From Pseudorhodobacter sp. (GTDB lineage: Bacteria > Pseudomonadota > Alphaproteobacteria > Rhodobacterales > Rhodobacteraceae), in contig JAHEDL010000159.1 in the NCBI GenBank assembly GCA_024641255.1, forward strand, positions 1 through 10,847: 10,847 nt of DNA, given 5' to 3'. The notes beneath the pieces were generated by a model, which saw only the letters and a program-made list of their open reading frames with translations, was not told the DNA's origin and searched no databases. The position numbers and the translations under genes are program-made. This document shows positions 1 to 6,786 of the stretch, in pieces; positions within the stretch are counted from its first letter, which is position 1; every line of letters starts with the position of its first letter.

Positions 1-269
1 TGGTGGTGCTGGATGAACCGACCAGCGCGCTGGATATGACGGTGCAGGTGCAGATTGTTGATTTGTTAAGAGAATTGCAACGTAAATGGGGGCTGGCCTA
101 TATTTTCATCAGCCACGATTTGCGGGTGGTGCGGGCTTTGGCGCATAAGGTGTTGGTGATGAAAGATGGTGATGTGGTTGAATCCGGCGCAGGCGCAGAT
201 ATTTTCGCCCAGCCGCAAACCGATTATACGCGGGCGCTGATGGCCGCCGCATTCGGGGGCCGCGCATGA
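1..269 (+). CDS. Peptide ABC transporter ATP-binding protein, YejF-like, 3' end only
   Basis: This is the C-terminal 89 codons of an ABC ATPase whose start lies left of the window; the frame begins at base 3. The fragment opens on the Walker B and D-loop ([11 protein letters not shown]), followed by the H-loop (FISHD), and ends with a tail of the type [13 protein letters not shown]. That tail is typical of oligopeptide/dipeptide importer ATPases. The stretch [13 protein letters not shown] resembles YejF, the double-domain ATPase of the YejABEF peptide/microcin C importer, more than DppF or OppF, but the fragment is too short to be certain. The protein would hydrolyse ATP on the cytoplasmic face to power peptide uptake. 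Its stop (267-269) overlaps the next ATG (266-268) as ATGA, so the glycosyltransferase is probably translated by coupling from the same mRNA. The family assignment to ABC ATPases is certain; the substrate is inferred. Confidence 0.85.
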   Translation, partial: VVLDEPTSALDMTVQVQIVDLLRELQRKWGLAYIFISHDLRVVRALAHKVLVMKDGDVVESGAGADIFAQPQTDYTRALMAAAFGGRA

Positions 270-1501
270 AGGTTCTGTTCGTTCATCAGAACTTTCCCGG
301 CCAATTCCTGCACCTTGCCCCCGAACTTGCCAAACGCGGCCATGATTGTTTGGCGCTGACCGATGCCAAAAACACCCGCGCCTCGGCAATTCCGGTGGCA
401 CGCTACAAGCACGACGCGGTAGCGGTCGACCCCGGCGCAACCCGCTTGGGCCGCAATTACACCACGATGAGCGATCGCGGCGTTACCGTGGCCCGCGCCG
501 CACTGGCGCTGCGGGCCAAGGGCTATGTGCCCGATGTGATCTTTGGGCATTCCGGCTGGGGCGAAACCCTGTTCTTGAAAGAGGTTTGGCCCGAAGCCAA
601 GCTGATCGTCTATGCCGAATTCTACTATCACGGGCGCGGCGCCGATGTGGGCTTCGACCCCGAATTCGGCACCGCCAATTTCGATCAGGTGATGATCGCG
701 CAGGGCCGCGCCGCCTATCTGGGGCAAGCCTTGGCGCATGCCGATGCCGGGCTGTCGCCGACCGAATGGCAGGCCTCTACCTACCCTGCCCCGCTGCGCC
801 GGATGATCAGCGTGATCCATGACGGCGTTGATACCGCAGGGATGGCGCCCGATGCCGCCGCGCGGTTCACCCTGCCCACCGGTCAAATCCTGCGCCCCGG
901 TGACGAGGTGCTGACCTTTGTGAACCGCAATCTGGAACCCTATCGCGGTTACCACACCTTCATGCGGGCGCTGCCTGCGGTGCTTGCGGCGCGACCACAG
1001 GCGCAGGTGGTGATCGTTGGTGGCGAAGAAGTGTCCTATGGCGCGGCGCCGAAGGGCGAAAAGGGCTGGAAACAGCGGTTCTTGGCCGAAGTGCAAGATC
1101 GGCTTGACCTAAGCCGCGTGCATTTCATGGGCAAAATCCCCTATCCCGATTTCGTCAGCCTGATGAAGGTCAGCCGCGCGCATGCTTACCTGACTTACCC
1201 CTTCGTTCTAAGCTGGTCGATGATCGAGGCAATGGCCGCAGGTTGTCACATCGTGGCCTCGGCCACCAAACCGGTGCAAGAGGCGATAGAGCACGGCAAG
1301 ACCGGCACCTTGGTCGATTTCTTTGATGTGCCGGGCTGGTCCGCCGCGCTGACGCTAGCCTTGGCAGAACCCGAACGGTTCATGCCATTGCGCGCCGCCG
1401 CACGGCAAGCCGCGCTTGAGCGTTACGATCTGCGCGGCAACTGCCTGCCGCGCATGGTGGCTTTTGTGGAAAGCTTTGCGCCAACACCGGCTGCGGGCTA
1501 A
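266..1501 (+). CDS. Glycosyltransferase, family GT4-like (GT-B fold)
   Basis: This encodes a 411-residue cytoplasmic protein with no signal peptide. The N-terminal Rossmann half opens with [14 protein letters not shown] and a GH-rich segment around residues 90-130 (FGHSGWGE). The C-terminal half starts near residue 215 with [11 protein letters not shown] and carries [12 protein letters not shown] and a donor-binding region [11 protein letters not shown] (about 316-326). It should transfer a sugar from a nucleotide-sugar donor to an unidentified acceptor, probably a surface polysaccharide or lipid. In the EX7E motif of GT4 enzymes the second Glu is present (E321), but the first position is Phe (F313, in YPFVLSW). 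From memory this is normal for this subfamily rather than damage. The start codon overlaps the upstream ATPase stop, and no separate promoter is visible. The 3' end overlaps the hemN stop by four bases. The fold is secure; donor and acceptor are unknown. Confidence 0.85.
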   Translation: MKVLFVHQNFPGQFLHLAPELAKRGHDCLALTDAKNTRASAIPVARYKHDAVAVDPGATRLGRNYTTMSDRGVTVARAALALRAKGYVPDVIFGHSGWGETLFLKEVWPEAKLIVYAEFYYHGRGADVGFDPEFGTANFDQVMIAQGRAAYLGQALAHADAGLSPTEWQASTYPAPLRRMISVIHDGVDTAGMAPDAAARFTLPTGQILRPGDEVLTFVNRNLEPYRGYHTFMRALPAVLAARPQAQVVIVGGEEVSYGAAPKGEKGWKQRFLAEVQDRLDLSRVHFMGKIPYPDFVSLMKVSRAHAYLTYPFVLSWSMIEAMAAGCHIVASATKPVQEAIEHGKTGTLVDFFDVPGWSAALTLALAEPERFMPLRAAARQAALERYDLRGNCLPRMVAFVESFAPTPAAG

Positions 1502-2853
1502 ACCGCTGCCGAGTGTTTCGCCTTGCCGTGGTCATAGGCATCAAACATCCGCGCCACCATCCGCGTCAGCGGCCGGCCGATTTGCGGAATGGTCAATCCG
1601 CTGTCGTCCAGCGTCACCATCCCGTCAAAAGCACTGGCGGCCGCCAGCAGCAACCCGTCAAGGCGTTCGGCGGTGACATCATAGTCACGCAAAATCTCGG
1701 CCCGGCTGACGTGAAAATCTGACATCAGGGCTTCGATGATGCGGCCACGCATCTTGTCTTCGCCGGCAAAGATATGGCCGCGATGGGTTGAAAAATGCCC
1801 ATCGCGAATGGCGCGGGTATGGTCGGCGGTGCCGCTGGCGTTCTGCGCATAGCCCTGCGGAAAGCGCGAGATCGACGAGGCGCCAAGGCCGATCAACACC
1901 GGCGAGGTGTCGTCGGTATAGCCTTGGAAATTGCGCCGCAACGTCCCGGCCTTGGCAGCCTTTGCCATGCCATCGGTCGGCTTGGCAAAGTGGTCGATGC
2001 CAATTTCGTCATAGCCATCGGCCAGAAACAGCAGCCGCGCCGTTTCAAACAGGCCAAGCCGTTCTTCGGGCGTCGGGATCGCATCCGACGGGATCATCTG
2101 CTGCCGACGGCTCATCCACGGCACATGCGCATAGCCATAAAGCGCCACGCGGTCCGGCGACAGCGCCAGCAGCTTTTGCACCGAATCGGTGATGCGGGCG
2201 TTGGTCTGATGCGGCAGGCCATACAGGATATCGGCGTTCAAACTGGCCACACCGCGCGCCCGAATCATCTCGGCCACATCGCGGGTAACCTCAAAGGGTT
2301 GCTCGCGACCAATTGTCGCTTGAATCTCTGGGTCGAAATCCTGCACCCCGATCGAGGCCCGGTTCATCCCCGCCGCCGCCAGCGCATCCAGCCGCGCCGC
2401 GTCAACTTCCATCGGGTCAATTTCAACCGAAAACTCGGCCCCCGGCCCCATCGGCACCACGGCAAAAATCGCCGCCGCCAATTCGGTGATCAGATCGGGC
2501 TGCAGCATGGTGGGCGTGCCACCGCCCCAATGCAGCCGCGAAAGCCGCACTCCGGCCGGTAAATGCGCCTTTAGCAGCGCAATCTCGGCCTTTAGCACCT
2601 TGGCATAGGCGCGCACCGGATCGTCCGAAACCGTGCCCTGCGTGCGGCAGGCGCAGAACCAGCACAACCGGCGGCAGAACGGCACATGCAGGTAAAGCGA
2701 GATTTCAGACCCCGCCGGAACCGCCCTGATCCAGTCGACAAACAGCGCAGGATTAACCGCTTCGCCAAAATGAGGGGCGGTGGGGTAGCTGGTATAGCGG
2801 GGCACACGCGCGTCAAAAAGACCGAGCCGCGTCAGTTGCGAATGGACTGTCAT
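1498..2853 (-). CDS. hemN: Oxygen-independent coproporphyrinogen III oxidase (radical SAM)
   Basis: The enzyme converts coproporphyrinogen III to protoporphyrinogen IX without O2, using S-adenosylmethionine and a [4Fe-4S] cluster, in haem and bacteriochlorophyll synthesis. It has 451 residues from the chosen start; E. coli HemN has about 457. Visible motifs are PRYTSYPTA (18-26), then LYLHVPFC with the cluster cysteines C60, C64 and C67 plus C69 (CX3CX2CXC), and WGGGTPT. These HemN-specific motifs argue against the HemW paralogue. Start choice: the ATG at 2853 gives an N-terminus like homologues but has no clear Shine-Dalgarno. An in-frame ATG at 2877 (459 residues) has AAGGCG six bases upstream. 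A TTG at 2901 lies inside the FNR box and is unlikely. The gene is divergent from fnrL with a shared FNR box, which fits induction at low oxygen. It is named hemN or hemZ in Rhodobacter. Confidence 0.93.
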   Translation of the reverse strand: MTVHSQLTRLGLFDARVPRYTSYPTAPHFGEAVNPALFVDWIRAVPAGSEISLYLHVPFCRRLCWFCACRTQGTVSDDPVRAYAKVLKAEIALLKAHLPAGVRLSRLHWGGGTPTMLQPDLITELAAAIFAVVPMGPGAEFSVEIDPMEVDAARLDALAAAGMNRASIGVQDFDPEIQATIGREQPFEVTRDVAEMIRARGVASLNADILYGLPHQTNARITDSVQKLLALSPDRVALYGYAHVPWMSRRQQMIPSDAIPTPEERLGLFETARLLFLADGYDEIGIDHFAKPTDGMAKAAKAGTLRRNFQGYTDDTSPVLIGLGASSISRFPQGYAQNASGTADHTRAIRDGHFSTHRGHIFAGEDKMRGRIIEALMSDFHVSRAEILRDYDVTAERLDGLLLAAASAFDGMVTLDDSGLTIPQIGRPLTRMVARMFDAYDHGKAKHSAAV

Positions 2854-2887
2854 GCGCGTAACTTGAAGATGAGTCATAGGTTTCGCC

Positions 2888-2901
2888 TTGACCCAGATCA
2901 A
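2888..2901. promoter_or_regulatory. FNR/FnrL box shared by hemN and fnrL
   Basis: TTGAC-CCAG-ATCAA differs from the FNR consensus TTGAT-N4-ATCAA at one position (TTGAC for TTGAT) and lies between divergent hemN and fnrL. Toward hemN, class II geometry (centre about 41.5 bases upstream) predicts transcription starting near 2853-2854, with a weak -10 around 2861-2866. Toward fnrL, the box ends 15 bases before the ATG and touches the ribosome-binding region. There it could only repress or roadblock: a weak candidate fnrL promoter is TTGCGA (2836-2841), 17 bases, TAACTT (2859-2864). Inferred role: FnrL activates hemN and represses its own gene under low oxygen. Confidence 0.85.
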
Positions 2902-2916
2902 ACCGAAAGGCCGCGC

Positions 2917-3663
2917 ATGTCACATCACGACCTGAAGCTTGGACATCCCAGCTGTGGTGATTGTCCAATCCGTCACAAGGCTGTCTGCGCGCGGTGCGAA
3001 TCTGACGAATTGGCGCAACTTGATGCGATCAAATACTACCGCAGCTTTCAGGCGGGCCAGACGGTGATCTGGTCGGGCGACCGGATGGATTTTGTTGCCT
3101 CGGTGGTGACGGGCATCGCGACGCTGACCCAAACCATGGAAGATGGCCGCCGCCAAATGGTCGGCCTGCTGCTGCCCGCCGATTTCGTGGGCCGTCCGGG
3201 GCGCCCGACTGCGGCCTATGATGTCACCGCCACCACCGATCTGGTGATGTGCTGTTTCCGCAAAAAGCCGTTCGAAGAAATGATGGCCGCCACCCCGCAT
3301 ATCGCGCAGCGGTTGTTAGAAATGACGCTGGACGAACTGGATGCGGCGCGCGAATGGATGCTGCTGTTGGGCCGCAAGACTGCGCGCGAAAAGATCGCCT
3401 CGCTGCTGGCGATCATCGCGCGGCGCGATGCCTCGCTGAAAGCCTCGGCCTCGAAAGGTGGGGTCAAGTTTGACCTGCCGCTGACGCGCGAAGAAATGGC
3501 CGATTATCTTGGCCTGACCCTAGAAACCGTCAGCCGGCAGATGTCGGGTTTGAAACGCGATGGCGTGATCGAACTGGAAGGCAAGCGCCATGTGATCGTT
3601 GGCAATCTTGACCGTTTGCTGGAAGAAACCGGCGACGATTCCGATGGCGGCGCGCTCGTCTGA
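2917..3663 (+). CDS. fnrL: FnrL, oxygen-sensing Crp/Fnr-family transcription regulator
   Basis: This encodes a 248-residue global regulator of the anaerobic response. An N-terminal cysteine cluster (C13, C16, C24, C27) and a distal pair (C112, C113) supply the ligands for the oxygen-labile [4Fe-4S] cluster. The spacing CX2CX7C differs from E. coli FNR (CX2CX5C), and I recall it as usual for alphaproteobacterial FnrL. A cyclic-nucleotide-binding-like beta roll (about 30-120) follows, then the dimerisation helix (MTLDELDAAREWMLLLG). The winged helix carries the recognition helix LTLETVSRQM, where E203, S206 and R207 match the FNR ExxSR contact set for TTGAT half-sites. The chosen ATG has GAAAGG (2905-2910) six bases upstream. 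The open frame continues to 2686, but that part is antisense to hemN and not FNR-like. The cluster predicts a dimer that is active without oxygen. Confidence 0.96.
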   Translation: MSHHDLKLGHPSCGDCPIRHKAVCARCESDELAQLDAIKYYRSFQAGQTVIWSGDRMDFVASVVTGIATLTQTMEDGRRQMVGLLLPADFVGRPGRPTAAYDVTATTDLVMCCFRKKPFEEMMAATPHIAQRLLEMTLDELDAAREWMLLLGRKTAREKIASLLAIIARRDASLKASASKGGVKFDLPLTREEMADYLGLTLETVSRQMSGLKRDGVIELEGKRHVIVGNLDRLLEETGDDSDGGALV

Positions 3664-3678
3664 AACCGACACCAACCG

Positions 3679-3727
3679 TTGACGCAGGTCAAGGCGCGCG
3701 GCGACCTGTCACAGTAACCTCTGCCAG
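3679..3727 (+). promoter_or_regulatory. FnrL-dependent class II promoter of the universal stress protein gene
   Basis: A perfectly symmetrical FNR-type site, TTGAC-GCAG-GTCAA, spans 3679-3692. A candidate -10, TAACCT, lies at 3715-3720. Its first base is 29.5 bases from the box centre (3685.5), the distance expected when FNR binds at -41.5, which puts the transcription start near 3727. No -35 element is needed in that arrangement. The box starts 16 bases after the fnrL stop, so the stress gene can be transcribed independently of fnrL and should be induced at low oxygen. The box is clear; the -10 and start point are inferred. Confidence 0.75.
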
Positions 3728-3728
3728 A

Positions 3729-3741
3729 CCGGAAAATCCGG
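3729..3741 (+). other. Small stem-loop in the 5' leader of the universal stress protein mRNA
   Basis: CCGGA-AAA-TCCGG is a perfect 5-bp inverted repeat with a three-base loop. It starts about two bases after the predicted transcription start (3727) and eight bases before the Shine-Dalgarno. There is no T-tract, so it is not a terminator of fnrL. A 5' hairpin like this could protect the mRNA from 5'-end-dependent decay. The structure is seen; the function is a guess. Confidence 0.45.
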
Positions 3742-3759
3742 ATTGGCTAGGAGGATGTT

Positions 3760-4173
3760 ATGACGAAGAAGATTCTTTGCCCGACGGACGGTACGCCTCA
3801 TTCAATGCTGGCGGTGGCTGTGGCGGCGGAATTGGCGCTGAAATACGGGGCTGAACTGTCGATCTGCGTTGTCAACGTCGCACATGGCGGCGGGCGCGGC
3901 CCGCTGATCAATCATTGGAGCGATGAAGAAGTCGCGAAAATTCTGGCCGACGCTGCGGCAGAGGCCAAACTGGCCGGCATCGCCTCGGTTCACACCGCCG
4001 AAGTCGTCGACCGCGAAGCTGCCTCTGGCATCGTCGGCTATGCCGAAACCCATCAGATTGATCACATCGTCATGGGCACAGGCGACAAACGCGGCCTGTC
4101 GCGGCTGGTTCTGGGGTCGGTTGCGGCCGATGTCGCTGGCCGCGCACATTGCTCGGTCACCGTCGCGCGCTGA
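3760..4173 (+). CDS. Universal stress protein, single UspA domain
   Basis: This encodes a 137-residue, single-domain cytoplasmic Usp protein, the usual family length. It begins with the beta strand and Asp motif KKILCPTDG (D10), where nucleotide-binding members contact adenine. It ends with the loop MGTGDKRGLSRLVLGSVAADV and the closing strand SVTVAR. The ATP-binding consensus is GX2GX9G(S/T). Here the first and last elements are present (G106, G119, S120), but the second Gly is Asp (D109), so ATP binding is uncertain. Such proteins usually dimerise and support survival under starvation or low oxygen, often without a known enzymatic activity. A strong AGGAGG (3749-3754) sits five bases before the ATG. 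Transcription probably starts from the FnrL-dependent promoter just upstream and stops at the hairpin at 4202. The family is certain; the specific role is inferred from its FnrL context. Confidence 0.92.
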   Translation: MTKKILCPTDGTPHSMLAVAVAAELALKYGAELSICVVNVAHGGGRGPLINHWSDEEVAKILADAAAEAKLAGIASVHTAEVVDREAASGIVGYAETHQIDHIVMGTGDKRGLSRLVLGSVAADVAGRAHCSVTVAR

Positions 4174-4201
4174 CGCGAGCACACACCAAATCACCGCAAT
4201 C

Positions 4202-4228
4202 GGGGCAGGCGCAGGCTTGCCCCTTTTT
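4202..4228 (+). terminator. Intrinsic terminator of the universal stress protein gene
   Basis: A nine-pair stem (GGGGCAGGC with GCTTGCCCC, one G-U pair) encloses the loop GCAG and is followed directly by TTTTT (4224-4228). It starts 28 bases after the stop codon. This is a textbook Rho-independent terminator in the plus direction and closes the FnrL-driven transcript. Confidence 0.9.
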
Positions 4229-4236
4229 GCTGCCCA

Positions 4237-4269
4237 CATCCTCTTGGCCCAAATATCCCCGCCGGAGGC
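4237..4269 (-). repeat. Dispersed intergenic repeat, copy 1 (downstream of ettA)
   Basis: Read on the minus strand, this 33-base element starts GCCTCCGGCGGGGATATTT and continues with the GGCCAA and AGAGGATG parts. It matches the copy at 10492-10524 at 31 of 33 positions and shares the core GGATATTTNNGCCAA with 6787-6803. It lies about 100 bases past the ettA stop in ettA's orientation, beyond the ettA terminator hairpin. It contains no open frame. The function is unknown. Confidence 0.75.
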
Positions 4270-4325
4270 TCCCACGCCGCCACACCAACTGCCGGTGCAC
4301 ATGGGCCGCCCGGCCTGAAATGACA

Positions 4326-4349
4326 AAGGGCGGGGAAACCCCCGCCCTT
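4326..4349 (-). terminator. Terminator hairpin of ettA
   Basis: A perfect 10-bp stem, AAGGGCGGGG with CCCCGCCCTT, closes a four-base loop 20 bases beyond the ettA stop. On the minus strand it is followed by TTGTCATTT on a moderately T-rich side; the plus side is not T-rich. This makes it a likely intrinsic terminator for ettA, weaker in its T-tract than the one at 4202. Confidence 0.75.
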
Positions 4350-4369
4350 GGCAAAACTGACGCCTCTGG

Positions 4370-6025
4370 TTAGCGCGCGAAGCGCTTGTATTTCACCCGC
4401 TTGGGCTCAATGCTGTCCGGCCCCAGACGGCGCACCTTGTCTTCTTCATAGGCTTCGAAGTTGCCTTCGAACCATTCCACATGTGCGTCGCCTTCAAAGG
4501 CCAACATGTGGGTGCAAAGCCGGTCAAGGAAGAAACGGTCGTGGCTGATGATCACCGCGCAGCCAGCGAATTCTTCAATCGCCGATTCCAGCGCTTGCAG
4601 GGTTTCCACGTCCAAGTCGTTGGTCGGTTCGTCAAGCAGCAGCACGTTGCCACCCGAGCGCAGCAGTTTTGCCATGTGCACCCGGTTGCGTTCACCGCCC
4701 GACAACATGCCAACCTTCTTCTGCTGGTCGGTGCCCTTGAAGTTGAACGCGCCGGTATAGACGCGGCTGTTCATCTGCATGTCGCCCAGCTGGATGATCT
4801 CGGACCCACCCGACACTTCTTCCCAGACGGTCTTGTTGGGGTCCAGCGCGTCGCGCGACTGGTCAACATACGACAGTTGCACGGTATTGCCCAAGGTAAC
4901 GCTGCCTTCATCCGGCGGCTCTTGCCCGGTCAGCATGCGGAACAGCGTCGATTTACCGGCGCCGTTCGGGCCGATCACGCCAACAATCGCACCCGGCGGG
5001 ATGGTGAAGGTCAGATCTTCGATCAGAAGCTTGTCGCCCATGTGCTTTTTCAGGCCGACCACTTCGATCACCTTGTTGCCAAGGCGTTCGCCGTTCGGAA
5101 TGATGATCTGCGCGCTGGACGACCGTTCCAGCACGGTCTGACCGGCCATCTCGTTATAGCGCGAGATACGGGCCTTGGATTTCGCCTGACGTGCCTTGGC
5201 ACCGGCACGGATCCATTCCAGTTCTTTTTCCAAGGCTTTCTGCTTGGATTTGTCTTCGCGGGCTTCTTGCTGCATCCGCTTGGCTTTCTGGTCCAGCCAA
5301 GCCGAATAGTTGCCCTCGTAAGGAATACCCCGGCCACGGTCGAGTTCCAGAATCCAGCTGGTGATGTCATCCAGGAAGTACCGGTCGTGGGTGACGATCA
5401 GGATGGTGCCTTTGTAATCGATCAGGTGCTTTTGCAGCCAGGCGATGGATTCGGCGTCAAGGTGGTTGGTCGGTTCGTCAAGCAGCAGCATGTCGGGCTT
5501 TTCAAGCAGCAGCTTGCACAGCGCGACGCGGCGGCGTTCGCCGCCCGACAGGGTGTTGACGTCGGCGTCATCGGGCGGGCAGCGCAACGCGTCCATCGCC
5601 ACGCCAACCGTGGCTTCCAGTTCCCACAGGTTTTCGGCGTCGATCTGGTCTTGCAGCTTGGCCATCTCGTCAGCGGTTTCGTCGCTGTAGTTCATCGCCA
5701 GTTCGTTATAGCGTTCCAGCACGGCGGTCTGCTTGGCCACGCCCAGCATGACGTTGCCTTTTACGTCCAGGTTCGGGTCCAGATAGGGCTCTTGCGACAG
5801 ATAGCCGACTTTGGCGCCTTTGGCGGCCCAGGCTTCGCCCTTAAAATCGGTGTCCTGACCGGCCATGATGCGCAGCAGCGTCGATTTACCCGAACCGTTC
5901 ACCCCGACAACGCCGATCTTGACGCCGGGCAAGAAGTTCAGGTGGATGTTCTCGAAACACTTCTTGCCGCCGGGATAGGTCTTAGAGACACCTTCCATGT
6001 GGTAGACATATTGATACGAGGCCAT
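4370..6025 (-). CDS. ettA: EttA, energy-dependent translational throttle (ABC-F ATPase)
   Basis: This encodes a 551-residue soluble ABC-F protein that binds the ribosomal E site and gates the first elongation steps according to ATP/ADP level; E. coli EttA has 555. Two ATPase domains are visible. Domain 1 has Walker A GVNGSGKST (41-49), signature LSGGERRR (159-166) and Walker B DEPTNHLD (183-190). Domain 2 has GPNGAGKST (352-360), LSGGERNR (441-448) and DEPTNDLD (465-472). Both catalytic Glu residues (E184, E466) and H-loop His residues (H213, H496) are present. The charged helical linker at about 243-290 corresponds to the P-site tRNA interaction motif. There are no membrane segments. The ATG at 6025 (MASYQYVYHM) has GGAG seven bases upstream and matches EttA N-termini; the frame upstream of it is spurious. 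The gene is divergent from nadD and ends at its own hairpin terminator. The C-terminal EPKRVKYKR matches EttA closely. Confidence 0.97.
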   Translation of the reverse strand: MASYQYVYHMEGVSKTYPGGKKCFENIHLNFLPGVKIGVVGVNGSGKSTLLRIMAGQDTDFKGEAWAAKGAKVGYLSQEPYLDPNLDVKGNVMLGVAKQTAVLERYNELAMNYSDETADEMAKLQDQIDAENLWELEATVGVAMDALRCPPDDADVNTLSGGERRRVALCKLLLEKPDMLLLDEPTNHLDAESIAWLQKHLIDYKGTILIVTHDRYFLDDITSWILELDRGRGIPYEGNYSAWLDQKAKRMQQEAREDKSKQKALEKELEWIRAGAKARQAKSKARISRYNEMAGQTVLERSSSAQIIIPNGERLGNKVIEVVGLKKHMGDKLLIEDLTFTIPPGAIVGVIGPNGAGKSTLFRMLTGQEPPDEGSVTLGNTVQLSYVDQSRDALDPNKTVWEEVSGGSEIIQLGDMQMNSRVYTGAFNFKGTDQQKKVGMLSGGERNRVHMAKLLRSGGNVLLLDEPTNDLDVETLQALESAIEEFAGCAVIISHDRFFLDRLCTHMLAFEGDAHVEWFEGNFEAYEEDKVRRLGPDSIEPKRVKYKRFAR

Positions 6026-6121
6026 CTGATCGCTCCATCTTGGGTTGGGGGTTATGTAGCGATATTGCTGGACAAGGGCAACGCGCGCGGGGATGGTTGC
6101 GCCCGGTTTTAAGGGGGTAAA

Positions 6122-6718
6122 ATGCGCGCAGGCTTCCCAATTGCAACGAAAGGCATGGTCATTGGCCTGCTGGGCGGGTCTTTTGACCCGGCGCATGAGG
6201 GGCATGTGCATATTACCCGCGAAGCGATCAAGCGGATGGGGCTGGATCGGGTATGGTGGCTGGTCAGCCCCGGCAACCCGCTGAAGGCGCGGCAACCCGC
6301 CCCGATGCCGCAACGGCTGGCCCGGGCGCGCAGTGTGATGCCCGACCCGCGGGTGGTGATTTCAGATCTGGAAGCCCGGCTTGGCACAAGGGCCACCGCC
6401 GACACGCTGGATGCGCTGCGCAAGCTCTATCCGGGGGTGCATTTTGTCTGGCTGATGGGGGCCGACAATCTGGTGCAGTTTCATCGCTGGGGCCGTTGGC
6501 GCGATATTTTGCGCAGCGTGCCGGTGGGGGTTTTGGCCCGCCCCGGTGCGGGCGTGGCGGCGCGCACCAGTGTGGCAGCGCGGGCGTTTCAGGTGCACCA
6601 ACTGAGTCGTGGCGAGAACCTGCGCAGTCACCGCGCACCGGCTTGGTGCTTTGTAAACATTCCACTGAACGCGGCGTCCTCTAGTGCCATTCGGGCCAAG
6701 GGCGAATGGAAACGCTGA
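6122..6718 (+). CDS. nadD: Nicotinate-nucleotide adenylyltransferase
   Basis: NadD joins nicotinate mononucleotide and ATP to give deamido-NAD, the step before NAD synthetase, in the cytoplasm. The 198-residue protein has the nucleotidyltransferase signature [11 protein letters not shown] (18-28), with the HxGH pair H25/H28, and SSSAIR near the C-terminus (186-191), the counterpart of the ISSTxIR motif. LVSPGNPLK and WLMGADNL are typical of the NadD substrate pocket. The ATG at 6122 has AAGGGGG (6111-6117) just upstream. A later ATG at codon 12 would still keep the catalytic core, but the longer start has the better ribosome-binding site. The promoter must lie in the 96-base gap shared with divergent ettA, where I cannot pick out confident -10/-35 boxes. 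An rsfS gene, which follows nadD in many genomes, does not follow here. Confidence 0.95.
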   Translation: MRAGFPIATKGMVIGLLGGSFDPAHEGHVHITREAIKRMGLDRVWWLVSPGNPLKARQPAPMPQRLARARSVMPDPRVVISDLEARLGTRATADTLDALRKLYPGVHFVWLMGADNLVQFHRWGRWRDILRSVPVGVLARPGAGVAARTSVAARAFQVHQLSRGENLRSHRAPAWCFVNIPLNAASSSAIRAKGEWKR

Positions 6719-6730
6719 CTTTGGCGTGAA

Positions 6731-6779
6731 CGGTGGCATTTAGGGGGCTGTCTGCCCCCCACCGCGATTGCATCGCGGT
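6731..6779 (+). other. Overlapping stem-loops between nadD and dacB
   Basis: Stem A pairs CGGTGG (6731-6736) with CCACCG (6759-6764), around an inner GGGGC/GCCCC stem (6744-6748 with 6754-6758). Stem B pairs ACCGCGAT (6761-6768) with ATCGCGGT (6772-6779), a perfect 8-bp stem with a three-base loop. The outer part of stem A and stem B use the same bases 6761-6764, so they exclude each other. The G-run at 6743-6747 can also pair with the C-run at 6780-6786 around stem B. No T-tract follows, so this is not a standard terminator. It may be a nadD 3' end structure or a leader for dacB. Confidence 0.6.
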
Positions 6780-6786
6780 CCCCCCC

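Noticed and set aside
224..1096. 290-codon open frame on the minus strand opposite the glycosyltransferase
   Set aside because: It covers a well-supported gene, has a His/Gly/Arg-rich composition typical of antisense frames and shows no recognisable motif.
1795..2562. 255-codon open frame on the plus strand opposite hemN
   Set aside because: It is antisense to the radical SAM domain of hemN, and its Arg/His-rich translation matches no family.
2686..2916. N-terminal extension of fnrL by 77 codons
   Set aside because: It overlaps hemN on the other strand and crosses the FNR box. FNR proteins begin near the 2917 ATG, which also has the ribosome-binding site.
3755..3763. Tiny leader frame ATG-TTA-TGA overlapping the stress protein start
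   Set aside because: It is two codons long and sits within the Shine-Dalgarno spacer. Such a frame is expected by chance, and nothing suggests it is translated.
4481..6112. 543-codon open frame on the plus strand opposite ettA
   Set aside because: Its sequence is low in family features and is fully antisense to the certain ettA gene. Long shadow frames are expected in GC-rich DNA.
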